Position numbers and translations under genes: made by a program. DNA of 64,000 bases, taken from the NCBI GenBank assembly GCA_965228065.1, contig OZ245788.1:4340001-4404000 (forward strand). Reading direction: 5' to 3'. Of the stretch, positions 17,609-25,978 are shown in pieces (the stretch's first letter is position 1; each line of letters starts with the position of its first letter). Below the pieces are notes generated by a model. That model saw nothing but the letters and a program-made list of their open reading frames with translations, was not told where the DNA came from and did no database searches. The stretch is from Sphingobium_A sp965228065 (GTDB lineage Bacteria; Pseudomonadota; Alphaproteobacteria; Sphingomonadales; Sphingomonadaceae).

Positions 17609-18366
17609 ATCACCTCTCCGCCGGCAACCGCGAGCGCCTGTCCGGTGATCGAGCGGTTTTCAGCCAGGCACAGCCAGACGACCGCGCTCGCCACTTCCTC
17701 CGGCGCGATCAACCGTTTCTGCGGATTGAATTTGGCGAGCTCGGCGCGTGCCTCGTCTTCGCCACGGCCGGTCTTGGCGCGGATGTTCGCGATGGCGTCG
17801 GCGACGATATCGGTATCGGTGAAACCGGGGCAGACCGCGTTGGCGGTGATGCCGGTCTTGGCGAACTCTGCCGCCAGCGCGCGCATCAACCCGATCGCGC
17901 CATGCTTCGACGCAACATAGGGTGCGGTATAGCCATAGCCTTTCAGCCCCGCGGTCGAGGCGATGGTGACGATGCGGCCGGCCTCGGCCGCCAGCAGGTC
18001 GGGCAGGGCCGACTGACAGCAATCGAACAGCGCATCGAGATTGATCGCCATCGCATTGCGCCACGCCTCCGCCGTCACCTTGGCGAATGGAGCGCTGGGT
18101 GCGGCACCGGCATTGTTGACCAGGATCGAGATCGGCCCATGCGCCGCACGCGCCGCGGCGAAGGCGGCATCGATCTCGACGCGGCTGGTGATATCCGCTG
18201 GCGCAACAGCGGCATCGGGCAGCGTCGATGCGACGCGTTCCAGTGCGTCGCGGCGGCGACCGACCAACGTCAGTTTCGCACCCTCGGCCGCCAGCGCACG
18301 TGCGATCGCCGCGCCGATGCCCGATCCACCCCCGGTTACAACCGCATGTCTGCCCGTCAGTCGCAT
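17605..18366 (-). CDS. Short-chain dehydrogenase/reductase
   Basis: A 253-aa classical SDR, probably oxidising a 3-hydroxyacyl-CoA-type alcohol with NAD(P). The cofactor motif TGGGSGIG lies at residues 11-18, NNAG at 84-87, and the catalytic S137, Y150, K154 in YVASK. The C-terminus is glycine-rich (TGQALAVAGGEVM). It starts 2 bp after the monooxygenase/reductase stop and overlaps marR by 4 bp. Context suggests the dehydrogenase step of the beta-oxidation-like part of the pathway. Confidence 0.9.
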   Translation of the reverse strand: MRLTGRHAVVTGGGSGIGAAIARALAAEGAKLTLVGRRRDALERVASTLPDAAVAPADITSRVEIDAAFAAARAAHGPISILVNNAGAAPSAPFAKVTAEAWRNAMAINLDALFDCCQSALPDLLAAEAGRIVTIASTAGLKGYGYTAPYVASKHGAIGLMRALAAEFAKTGITANAVCPGFTDTDIVADAIANIRAKTGRGEDEARAELAKFNPQKRLIAPEEVASAVVWLCLAENRSITGQALAVAGGEVM

Positions 18367-18368
18367 GA

Positions 18369-20672
18369 TCAGCCCTTCAGCATCGCGTCCTGCTCCGCCG
18401 CGCGCTTCAGATTGCGCGAGAGCTGGCTCATCCCCCCCAGATAGCCCGGCGGCACATGGACGCCACGATATTCATGCGACGCGGCGGCGCGCAGCGTCCA
18501 CATCGGATCGATCAGATGCGGACGGCCAAGTGCGACAAGGTCGGCGCGGCCAGCGGCCAGGATCGAATTGGCATGGTCGGGCTCGAAGATATTGCCGACC
18601 GCCATCGTCGAGACACGGGCTTCGTTGCGGATCTGGTCGGCAAAGGGCGTCTGGAACATGCGGCCATAGACGGGCTTGGATACTGCCCAGGTCTGCCCCG
18701 CGGAAACGTCGATCAAGTCAGCGCCCGCCTCGTCGAAGGCGCGGGCGATCTCGACCGCTTCATCGGGAGTCACGCCCTCGTCGCCCATCCAGTCGTTCGC
18801 CGAGATACGCACCGACATCGGCCGGTCCGCCGGCCAGGCGGCGCGCATCGCACGGAACACTTCCAGCGGATAGCGCAGCCGGTTCTCCAGACTGCCGCCA
18901 TAGTCGTCGGTGCGCGTGTTCTGCAGCGGCGTGATGAAGCTGGAGAGCAGATAGCCGTGCGCGCAATGGAGCTCGACCATGTCGAAGCCGGCATCGAGCG
19001 CCATGCGGGTCGCCGCCACGAACTGATCGCGGACCATGTCCATGTCGGCGCGCGTCATCGGGTTCGGCGTCTGGTTGTCGGCACTCCACGGCACGTTCGA
19101 CGCAGCGAGCAGCGGCCAGTTGCCGCTGTCGAGCGGCACGTCATAGCCTTCCCAGCCGATCTTCGTGGAACCCTTGGCGCCGGAATGGCCGAGCTGGAGG
19201 CAGAATTTGGCGGCGCTGTTGGCGTGGACGAAATCGACGATGCGTTTCCAGGCGTCGACATGCTCGGGCGCGTACATGCCGGGGCAGGCGGGCGTGATCC
19301 GCCCGTCGGGCGAGACGCAGGTCATCTCGGTATAGAGCAGCCCGGCACCGCCCTGGGCGCGGCTGCCATAATGGACGAGATGGAAGTCGTTGGGCGTACC
19401 GTCCGTCGCCGAATACATCGCCATGGGCGAGACGACGATGCGGTTGGCCAATTCCATCTCGCGCAGCCGATAGGGCGCGAACATCGGCGGCGCCGGCGTG
19501 TTCTGAACGTCTCCGCGTGCCTGCGACTGGAACCAGCGCTCGACACCCTCCAGCCAGGCCTTGTCGCGCAATCGCAGATTCTCGTGGCTGACGCGCTGCG
19601 ACCGGGTGAGCAATGAATAGGCGAACTGGATCGGCTCGAACGGCAGATAGCGGTCAAGCGTCTCGAACCATTCGGTCGAGTTGCGCGCGCTGTTCTGCAG
19701 CTTCAAGACCTCGACGTTGCGTTCCTCCTGATATTCCAGAAGCGCTTCGGCGCGATCCAGACCGGGACGATTGAGCACTTCGGCCAGCTTGATCGCATCT
19801 TCCAGCGCCAGCTTGGTTCCCGATCCGATCGAGAAATGCGCGGTATGGGCAGCATCGCCGAGCAGCACGATCTTGTCGTACGACCAGCGATTGGTGATGA
19901 TCCGGCGGAAATTGAGCCAGGCCTGCGGCCCGGGCAGATGCGTCGCGTTGGACATCAGCGCATTGCCGTCGAGATATTTCGAGAAGATGCCCTCGCACAC
20001 CGCGATCGCCTCGGGCTGATCCATCCGGTCGAAGCCGAGCCCCGACCAGACGTCCGGGTCCATCTCGACGATGAAGGTCGAGAGATTGTCGTCGAAACGA
20101 TAGGCGTGTGCCCAGATCCAGCCGGCTTCGACCTTTTCGAACGCGAAGGTGAAGGCGTCGAAGGTCTTGTGCGTGCCGAACCAGAAGAATTTGTTGCGGC
20201 GAACCTGGATGTCGACGTCGAAATGCTCAGCATAGGCGTTGCGGATGCGGCTGTTGGCACCGTCCGCCGCGATGACGAGATCGTAATCGGACCAGTCCGC
20301 GAGGTCGGGGCTGGCCTCATGCTGGAAATACAGGTTCACGCCCAGTTCGCGGGCACGTTCCTGGAGGATCGCCAGCAACCGCTTGCGACCGATACCGATA
20401 AAGCCGTGGCCGGAGGAGCGGACGCATTCGCCATGGATATGGACGTCGATATCGTCCCAATGGGTGAACTCGTCGCGGATCGTGGCGCCGCTGACCGGAT
20501 CGTTCGTCATCAGATTCTCGACCGTCTGGTCGGAGAAGACGACGCCCCAGCCGAACGTATCGTCGGGGCGGTTGCGTTCGAACAGGTCGACCTGATGATC
20601 TGCATTACGCAGCTTCATCGATATCGCGAAATAGAGGCCGGCGGGGCCGCCGCCGAGACAGGCGATTTTCAT
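18369..20672 (-). CDS. Fused aminobenzoyl-CoA/salicylyl-CoA monooxygenase-reductase
   Basis: A 767-aa two-domain flavoprotein. Residues 1 to about 385 form an FAD monooxygenase of the 4-hydroxybenzoate/salicylate hydroxylase group: CLGGGPAGLYFAI at the N-terminus and LLGDAAHTAHFSIGSGTKLA for flavin ribityl binding. Residues from about 395 form an Old Yellow Enzyme-like FMN reductase (NRIVVSPMAMYSATDG; ELHCAHGYLLSSFITP; YGGSLENR). This architecture is that of 2-aminobenzoyl-CoA monooxygenase/reductase of Azoarcus, which hydroxylates and then dearomatises the CoA-bound ring, and of salicylyl-CoA 5-hydroxylases. It is the key enzyme of the cluster. A MarR-type double site lies 59-85 bp upstream, and the MarR gene is directly upstream. 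Confidence 0.92.
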   Translation of the reverse strand: MKIACLGGGPAGLYFAISMKLRNADHQVDLFERNRPDDTFGWGVVFSDQTVENLMTNDPVSGATIRDEFTHWDDIDVHIHGECVRSSGHGFIGIGRKRLLAILQERARELGVNLYFQHEASPDLADWSDYDLVIAADGANSRIRNAYAEHFDVDIQVRRNKFFWFGTHKTFDAFTFAFEKVEAGWIWAHAYRFDDNLSTFIVEMDPDVWSGLGFDRMDQPEAIAVCEGIFSKYLDGNALMSNATHLPGPQAWLNFRRIITNRWSYDKIVLLGDAAHTAHFSIGSGTKLALEDAIKLAEVLNRPGLDRAEALLEYQEERNVEVLKLQNSARNSTEWFETLDRYLPFEPIQFAYSLLTRSQRVSHENLRLRDKAWLEGVERWFQSQARGDVQNTPAPPMFAPYRLREMELANRIVVSPMAMYSATDGTPNDFHLVHYGSRAQGGAGLLYTEMTCVSPDGRITPACPGMYAPEHVDAWKRIVDFVHANSAAKFCLQLGHSGAKGSTKIGWEGYDVPLDSGNWPLLAASNVPWSADNQTPNPMTRADMDMVRDQFVAATRMALDAGFDMVELHCAHGYLLSSFITPLQNTRTDDYGGSLENRLRYPLEVFRAMRAAWPADRPMSVRISANDWMGDEGVTPDEAVEIARAFDEAGADLIDVSAGQTWAVSKPVYGRMFQTPFADQIRNEARVSTMAVGNIFEPDHANSILAAGRADLVALGRPHLIDPMWTLRAAASHEYRGVHVPPGYLGGMSQLSRNLKRAAEQDAMLKG

Positions 20673-20730
20673 GCTATCGACCCTCGAATGGACAGGTTCT
20701 GGCGTGATCCTACCCGTCCTGGAAAAAGTT

Positions 20731-20757
20731 TCAAGCTTAAAACATCAAGCTTAAAGC
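20731..20757. promoter_or_regulatory. Tandem MarR-type operator, TCAAGCTTAAA repeated
   Basis: Two near-identical 13-mers, TCAAGCTTAAAAC (20731-20743) and TCAAGCTTAAAGC (20745-20757), lie 14 bp apart between the marR gene and the monooxygenase start. Each contains the dyad AAGCTT. MarR regulators of aromatic-acid operons commonly bind AT-rich dyads of this sort, so this is the probable control site of the downstream operon. Confidence 0.6.
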
Positions 20758-20789
20758 ATTTCTTTAAAGCCGGGCGTCGGTCCTGGCGT

Positions 20790-21263
20790 TCAGCCTCGTG
20801 CCAGCGGCTCGAGATTGTCGTGCACCCGGTTGAGCAGGCCGATCATCAGTTCGAATTCCTCGGGTGCCAGTCCTGTCACCAGATGCTCGTAGACCGGCGC
20901 GGAAACACCCCGCGCTTCGCCGAGCTTGTCGCGGCCGTCAGCGGTCAGCGTCACCAGCGTGACGCGGGCATCTTCCTCGCTGCTTGTAGCCGACACGAGC
21001 CCGGCAACGACCATGCGCTGGATGATCCGCGTCATCGTCGACAGATTGATCACTGCCGCCTCGGCGATCTCCCGCGTCCCTCGCGGGCTGCGTTCGCCCA
21101 GTATCATCAGCACGCGCCATGACGGGATATCCAGCCCGATCGCGCGCAGCCTGGTTTCGATGATGCCATTATACCGGCTGACGAGGCGATTGAGCAGGTA
21201 GAAGGGATAGCGTTCCACCTTGAAAGCCGAGGTGCCGGGATTGCTCGACCGGAACGCGTCCAT
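20790..21263 (-). CDS. MarR-family regulator upstream of the monooxygenase operon
   Basis: A MarR winged-helix protein of about 157 aa if translation starts at MDAFRSSNPG (21263), where GGAGA sits 8-9 bases upstream; a start at 21314 would add 17 residues. The HTH region reads TREIAEAAVINLSTMTRIIQ and the wing SSEEDARVTLVTLT. Immediately downstream is a tandem AAGCTT-containing operator in front of the aromatic-CoA operon, which makes this the best candidate for its local repressor. The ligand is probably a pathway intermediate or its CoA ester. Confidence 0.9.
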   Translation of the reverse strand: MDAFRSSNPGTSAFKVERYPFYLLNRLVSRYNGIIETRLRAIGLDIPSWRVLMILGERSPRGTREIAEAAVINLSTMTRIIQRMVVAGLVSATSSEEDARVTLVTLTADGRDKLGEARGVSAPVYEHLVTGLAPEEFELMIGLLNRVHDNLEPLARG

Positions 21264-21334
21264 GCTCTCATTCTCCATAGCGGCCGGTGTAGGGCTTCGA
21301 TCGCTGTGCTGCAATTGGGGGAGCGCTAAGAAAA

Positions 21335-21488
21335 CCCTCTCCTCTTCAGGGGAGAGGGTGGTTGAGCGTAGCGAAACCGGGAGAGGGGGAATCGAGCGAA
21401 GCCTCTGCGCTAGTATTCAGCCCTGCCCCGACGGCCCATCTCCCGATCTCGCTGTGCTCGATCACCCTCTCCCCTGAAAGGGCGAGGG
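21335..21488. repeat. Inverted-repeat element between iorB-like and marR genes
   Basis: A 26-bp arm at 21335-21360 (starting CCCTCTCC, itself a hairpin) pairs with 21463-21488 (starting CACCCTCTCC), 22 of 26 matches, about 100 bp apart. The pieces in between (GAGCGTAGCGAAACC) resemble small sphingomonad intergenic repeats. The element ends 8 bp before the iorB-like stop codon, so it separates the upper and lower halves of the pathway genes and could terminate or process the transcript. Confidence 0.6.
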
Positions 21489-21495
21489 AAATCTT

Positions 21496-22980
21496 TCACG
21501 ACGCCAGTTGCAACTCTGCCAATGCCCCGCTCAGTGCGACGCCGTCCTCATCCGCCAGCGCCGCTTCGCGCAGCTTGCGGATTGTCGCCGCATCGGCACG
21601 GTCGCCCAGCGCCCGATAGCGCTCGACGATCCGCGAATAGCTGGACAGCCCCCGCGCGAAAGTGTCGCCATAACCCTTGATCAGCCGCTGGCAGAGGATC
21701 AGCTCCAGCGCGACCACCGGATCGCGGCCGGCCGCGTCGCGCGCCAGATCGAGCCATTCGTCGATCCGCGCCTGTTCCATCTCGTAGCGCAACGTGCCGC
21801 GCCGCCAGCGGCGGAAACCCGCGAGCATGGAGAGCATCAGGAACCATCGGACGCTGGTGGTCTCGACGTGACGGCCCTTCTTGAAGAACGGGTGCAGCCA
21901 ACGCGACAGCCGCTCGCTGCCTAGGATGCCGCGACCGATGCCCGATGGCAGCGTCTCGCAAATCTCCTCGAGCCGCGGATGCATATATTCGGTGATGTGG
22001 AGAAGCTGGTCGTCGGCCACCTTCACCTCGTCACGCACACGCGCGAAGCGGCTGGCGCGCACCTTCAGGTCGGCGACGCGGATCGTGTCCTCATAGCTCA
22101 TCCACAGCGCCAGATGGCGTGCAGCCTCGCGCGTCATCCGCCAGTCGTCGGCGCCATCATCGACCGAACGGATGCCGGCCAGCCGATCGAGATAGAGTTC
22201 GGCGTAGCGCGCGTCCTGATAGTCCATCAGGCGGCGCACGCCCTCGATCGCGAATTCATATGCCGATGCCGGAATCTGCTCCTCGATCCGTGCAAAGAAG
22301 GCGCGTCCGGCAGCGCTGGTCGGCAGCGTCGCGGACACCGCTTCAACCGTTTCGGCCAGCCGGCCCTGCGCCGCATCATAGCCTGCGGCAAAGCCCGCAA
22401 GATTGGTCTGGACCGCCTTGCCGCCAGCGCGGATCGCGGCTTCGAACGCTTCGCGCGGGAAGGGCAGGGCGCCGCTGCCGGCGAGCGCGCCGAACATCAC
22501 CGAGCTGATCACACTGCCGGTGCGTGCGGCGGCCGCATCCATGTCGAAACCGATAAAGCGCTTCGCACGCTCGGCCGAGGCCGCAAGGATGCGCTCGCCG
22601 CTCGCGCGGCCATCACCCATCGCCGACTTCTCGGAAATGGCATAGACGCGGTGGGTCGATCCGATCAGCACGGTCCGGTCGGCGGTGACGAAGCCGCGCA
22701 ATATCGCGCGGCCGGTTTCCATCAGTTCGGACGCGATGACGATGTCAACGTCGCCGGGCACCGGGGTCAGCGCCAGCACCGGTGGCCCCGCGCTGTCCGG
22801 GATCATCTCGATATAATAGATGGTCGATCCGGTGCGCTGCGCGACGCCCGGCACCGACGTACCCTGGGTGACAAAGCCGTTATGCGCGCCCAGTTCGACG
22901 ATCCAGTCGGCGAGCACGCCGCCGCCCTGGCCACCGAGACCGAGCACGGCAATGGCGATGCGCTTGCGATCCTGTGCCAT
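21496..22980 (-). CDS. Indolepyruvate oxidoreductase beta-type subunit with C-terminal DUF6537-like region
   Basis: The gamma/beta half of a 2-oxoacid:ferredoxin oxidoreductase, 494 aa. The start at 22980 (MAQDRKRIAIAVLGLG) lies 2 bp after the iorA-like stop. Residues 10-200 are the POR-gamma domain, with GLGGQGGGVLADW and TQGTSVPGVAQRTGSTIYY. The remaining about 270 residues match the long helical extension (DUF6537-like) found in proteobacterial indolepyruvate-type enzymes. With the alpha subunit it would catalyse oxidative decarboxylation of an aryl 2-oxoacid to an acyl- or aroyl-CoA, reducing ferredoxin. Confidence 0.88.
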   Translation of the reverse strand: MAQDRKRIAIAVLGLGGQGGGVLADWIVELGAHNGFVTQGTSVPGVAQRTGSTIYYIEMIPDSAGPPVLALTPVPGDVDIVIASELMETGRAILRGFVTADRTVLIGSTHRVYAISEKSAMGDGRASGERILAASAERAKRFIGFDMDAAAARTGSVISSVMFGALAGSGALPFPREAFEAAIRAGGKAVQTNLAGFAAGYDAAQGRLAETVEAVSATLPTSAAGRAFFARIEEQIPASAYEFAIEGVRRLMDYQDARYAELYLDRLAGIRSVDDGADDWRMTREAARHLALWMSYEDTIRVADLKVRASRFARVRDEVKVADDQLLHITEYMHPRLEEICETLPSGIGRGILGSERLSRWLHPFFKKGRHVETTSVRWFLMLSMLAGFRRWRRGTLRYEMEQARIDEWLDLARDAAGRDPVVALELILCQRLIKGYGDTFARGLSSYSRIVERYRALGDRADAATIRKLREAALADEDGVALSGALAELQLAS

Positions 22981-22982
22981 GG

Positions 22983-25106
22983 TCAGAATGCCCGCGCCGC
23001 GATCGAGCGCGCCGATCGTTTCTGCACCGCGCCGATCACCCAGGCGCGCAGCCGGTCGCGCGTGCGATCCCAGCGCGTCGGGTTCGCGACGATCTCCGCC
23101 TTGTAGAAGGATGGGCAAAGCACCGCGGCATGGCTGACCTCACCGCAGACGCCGCAGCCGACGCAGCTATTGTCGACATGCGCGATCGGATCCTGGCGGA
23201 GCTTGTCCGGATTGGTCTTGATCGTGAGCGAGGGGCAGCCCGACAGGCGGATGCAGCTATGGTCGCCCGTGCAGGTGTCGGGATCGACGCCGAAACGCTC
23301 GCGCACGACACGCTGGCCGGATTTGATCGCCTTCGCCATCAGCGGTTTCACCCGGCGCTGCCGATTGAGCTGGCATTCGGACTGGGCAACTAGGACCTTG
23401 GGACCCTTTTCCTCGCTGGTCAGCGCATCGCGGATCGCATCGCGCATGCCCGCAACGTCATAGGTGCGGGTCAGCGTCTTGGCCCAGCCGATGCCGATGC
23501 CGCGCACCGCCTTTTCGATCGGGTTGTTGGTCTGGCGATTGGCGTTCTGCGCCTTGGAGGACAATATGTCCTGTCCGCCGGTCGCCGCCGAATAGCCATT
23601 GTCGACGATGATCGTCAGATTGTCGTCCTGGTTGAAGACGGCATTGCCGATGCCGGAGGTCAGGCCGTTATGCCAGAAACCGCCGTCGCCCATCATCGCG
23701 ATCGCGCGCTTGCCGCCCGGCTTGAACGCCGATGCGCCGGCCGTGCCCAGGCCATAGCCCATGGTGGTGTTGCCGATATGGAACGGCGGCAGGATCGAGA
23801 AGAGGTGGCAGCCGATATCCGCCGAGACGTGGAATTCGCCTAGCTCCTTCTGGACCAGCTTCATCGCCGAGAAGATCGGCCGTTCGGGACAGCCGGTGCA
23901 GAAGCCGGCGGGCCGCTGCGGCACCATCGCCGGGGTAAGCGCCGGTGCTGCTGCTGGCGTCTCGGACGGCGCGCGATCGGGCGCCCAGGCGCGCAGGAAC
24001 TTGGCGACGCCGTCGCGGATCACCTGGCCGCTATATTCGCCGGCCCGCGGCAGCACATCCTTGCCGATGACCCGCGTCTGCAGGTCGGCGCGGCGCACCA
24101 GAGTGTTCAGCTCATGCTCGATGAATTCGGGCTGGCCTTCCTCGACCACCAGCACCGCACGCTTGCCCGCGCAGAAGTCGCGGACCTCGTCGGGGATCAG
24201 CGGATAGGTGACGTTGAGCACATAGATGGGCAGCCGGGCATTGCCATAGGCGTCGGACAGGTCGAGCAGTTCGAGCGCACGGTTGAGCGAATTGAACAGG
24301 CCGCCCTGGACGATGATGCCGATGTCATCCTCACGCGTGCCGAAATGCTCGTTCAGCCGGTTCTCCTGGACGTAGCGGATGCCGGCGGGCCAGCGCTTCT
24401 CGATCTTCTCCACCTCGTGGAGGAAATTGGCGGGGGGCAGCACGATGCGTTCGACGTCGCGGACCGGCGATTCCGCCGCCTGCTGCACGGTCATCTTAGG
24501 GCTCTGATTGTCGCGCGCGACGAAGCTGCCGGTGACGTGGCAGGCGCGGACGCGCAGCTCCAGCATCACCGGCGTGTTCGACGCCTCCGACAGTTCGAAA
24601 CCCTTTTCGACCATGTCGACGATCGCGGTCAGGTTGGGGCGTGGGTCGAGCAGCCAGATCTGCGACTTCATCGCGAAGGCATGGGTGCGCTCCTGCATGA
24701 TCGAGGAGCCTTCGCCATAATCCTCGCCCAGGATGATGAGCGCACCGCCGGTCACGCCGCCCGACGCGACGTTGGAGAGCGCATCGGAGGCGACGTTCGT
24801 GCCGACCACCGATTTCCACGCCACCGCGCCGCGCAGCGGATAGTTGACCGACGCGGCGAGCATCGCCGCCGCGCTGGCCTCGCTCGCGCTCGACTCGAAA
24901 TGGACGCCCAGTTCGAGCATCAGGTCGTTCGCATCGGCGAACACATCCATCAGATGGCTGATCGGCGATCCCTGATAGCCGCCGACATAGGCGACGCCCG
25001 ACTGGAGCAGCGCCTTGGTGACGGCCAATATGCCTTCGCCGTGGAACACTTCGTTCGCCCCGATCCGGAGCTGCTCCACTTCGGCCTTGAACGAGCGTTC
25101 CGCCAC
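22983..25106 (-). CDS. Indolepyruvate:ferredoxin oxidoreductase alpha-type subunit
   Basis: A 707-aa TPP/Fe-S subunit. The N-terminal pyrimidine-binding domain carries GGYQGSPISHLMDV and ESSASEASAAAML. C403-T-G-C406 precedes the TPP pyrophosphate domain with GDGGFWHN (473-480) and VDNGYSAATGG. A C-terminal ferredoxin-like domain has C612, C618, C624-P and C648, C651, C654, C664-P, seven cysteines where a regular two-cluster ferredoxin has eight. Annotation pipelines will call it indolepyruvate oxidoreductase, but the neighbours (isatin-hydrolase-like cyclase, aminobenzoyl-CoA monooxygenase) suggest an aryl-glyoxylate substrate such as isatinate, which would yield anthraniloyl-CoA directly. 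That substrate is an inference. Confidence 0.9.
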   Translation of the reverse strand: MAERSFKAEVEQLRIGANEVFHGEGILAVTKALLQSGVAYVGGYQGSPISHLMDVFADANDLMLELGVHFESSASEASAAAMLAASVNYPLRGAVAWKSVVGTNVASDALSNVASGGVTGGALIILGEDYGEGSSIMQERTHAFAMKSQIWLLDPRPNLTAIVDMVEKGFELSEASNTPVMLELRVRACHVTGSFVARDNQSPKMTVQQAAESPVRDVERIVLPPANFLHEVEKIEKRWPAGIRYVQENRLNEHFGTREDDIGIIVQGGLFNSLNRALELLDLSDAYGNARLPIYVLNVTYPLIPDEVRDFCAGKRAVLVVEEGQPEFIEHELNTLVRRADLQTRVIGKDVLPRAGEYSGQVIRDGVAKFLRAWAPDRAPSETPAAAPALTPAMVPQRPAGFCTGCPERPIFSAMKLVQKELGEFHVSADIGCHLFSILPPFHIGNTTMGYGLGTAGASAFKPGGKRAIAMMGDGGFWHNGLTSGIGNAVFNQDDNLTIIVDNGYSAATGGQDILSSKAQNANRQTNNPIEKAVRGIGIGWAKTLTRTYDVAGMRDAIRDALTSEEKGPKVLVAQSECQLNRQRRVKPLMAKAIKSGQRVVRERFGVDPDTCTGDHSCIRLSGCPSLTIKTNPDKLRQDPIAHVDNSCVGCGVCGEVSHAAVLCPSFYKAEIVANPTRWDRTRDRLRAWVIGAVQKRSARSIAARAF

Positions 25107-25110
25107 AGTG

Positions 25111-25890
25111 TCAGCCCCCGACCAATGCCAGCACGCGCAGCGGGCTGCCCGAACCGCCGGCGATCTTGAGCGGGGTGGCGATCACCACGCTGCCGGTCGC
25201 AGGAAGCTGGTCGAGATTCTGCAGGCACTGCAGGCCGTAACGCCCGGCGCCGTGGAAGATGCCATGCGCGGGGTAGGGCGGGTTGAGCAGATGTGCCTGG
25301 CCGGCGTCGGTGCCGATCGTCTCCACGCCGAAACCGTGCGCGTCGCGATCCTCGACCAGGAACTGAACGGCCTCGACCGACGGCCCGGGCGTGTGGGCGC
25401 CGTCCTCGCGGCGATTGGTGTAATCCTCGACCGAGCGCTTCGACCAGTCGGTGCGCAGCAGCACCCAGTTGCGCGGCGGGATGCGACCATGCTCGGCTTC
25501 CCATGCCTCGATATCGGCGACCGTCAGCAGATAGTCGGGGTCGGCGGCGCATTTCTCGGAGATGTCGATGACGACGGCAGGCGCGATGAAATCGGCAGGC
25601 TTGATCGTGTCCAGCGCATTGTCGGGCAGGTCCTTGCCCGACACCCAATGGATCGGTGCGTCGAAATGGGTGCCGGTATGCTCGCCGACGGTGAAATTGT
25701 TCCAGTACCAGGCGACACCGCGATCGTCGTAGCGCGAAATCTCTTCCTGGCTGAATCCGGCGCACTGGCCGAATTCGGGGGGAAGCACCAATGTCGGCGT
25801 GTCCGGCGATAGCGTCTGGGTCAGGTCAACGGTGCGGATCGCACCTGATGCCACCCCGGCGGCGAACTGCTGAAGCGTTTGCGTCGTCAT
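25111..25890 (-). CDS. Cyclase/kynurenine formamidase-fold metallohydrolase, possible isatin hydrolase
   Basis: A 259-aa member of the cyclase family (Pfam PF04199), which includes kynurenine formamidase and isatin hydrolase. The metal-binding signature H71-T-G-T-H75-F-D77-A-P-I-H81 is intact. Downstream are YLLTVADIEAWEAEHG and the C-terminal GTDAGQAHLLNPPYPAHGIF. The gene starts with ATG after GAGGGAGAG, 4 bp upstream of the iorA-like gene, so the two are surely co-transcribed. Hydrolysis of a cyclic amide such as isatin to isatinate would feed the ferredoxin oxidoreductase. Formylkynurenine hydrolysis is the main alternative, but no kynureninase or tryptophan dioxygenase gene is in the window. 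Confidence 0.88.
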   Translation of the reverse strand: MTTQTLQQFAAGVASGAIRTVDLTQTLSPDTPTLVLPPEFGQCAGFSQEEISRYDDRGVAWYWNNFTVGEHTGTHFDAPIHWVSGKDLPDNALDTIKPADFIAPAVVIDISEKCAADPDYLLTVADIEAWEAEHGRIPPRNWVLLRTDWSKRSVEDYTNRREDGAHTPGPSVEAVQFLVEDRDAHGFGVETIGTDAGQAHLLNPPYPAHGIFHGAGRYGLQCLQNLDQLPATGSVVIATPLKIAGGSGSPLRVLALVGG

Positions 25891-25978
25891 CGGCTCTCTC
25901 CCTCAAGATCGCCGGACTATGACTCTTAAAACATGCACATGCAACCTTTTCTGGCCGGCACTATTTTTGGGGGAAATC

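Noticed and set aside
21496..25106. Literal indolepyruvate oxidation by the IorAB-like pair
   Set aside because: The family name is kept, but no aromatic aminotransferase or phenylacetate/indoleacetate gene is nearby, while a cyclase and an aminobenzoyl-CoA monooxygenase are. Indolepyruvate is not ruled out.
25111..25890. Kynurenine formamidase of a tryptophan-kynurenine pathway
   Set aside because: No tryptophan 2,3-dioxygenase or kynureninase gene is present in the window, so I do not assign kynB.
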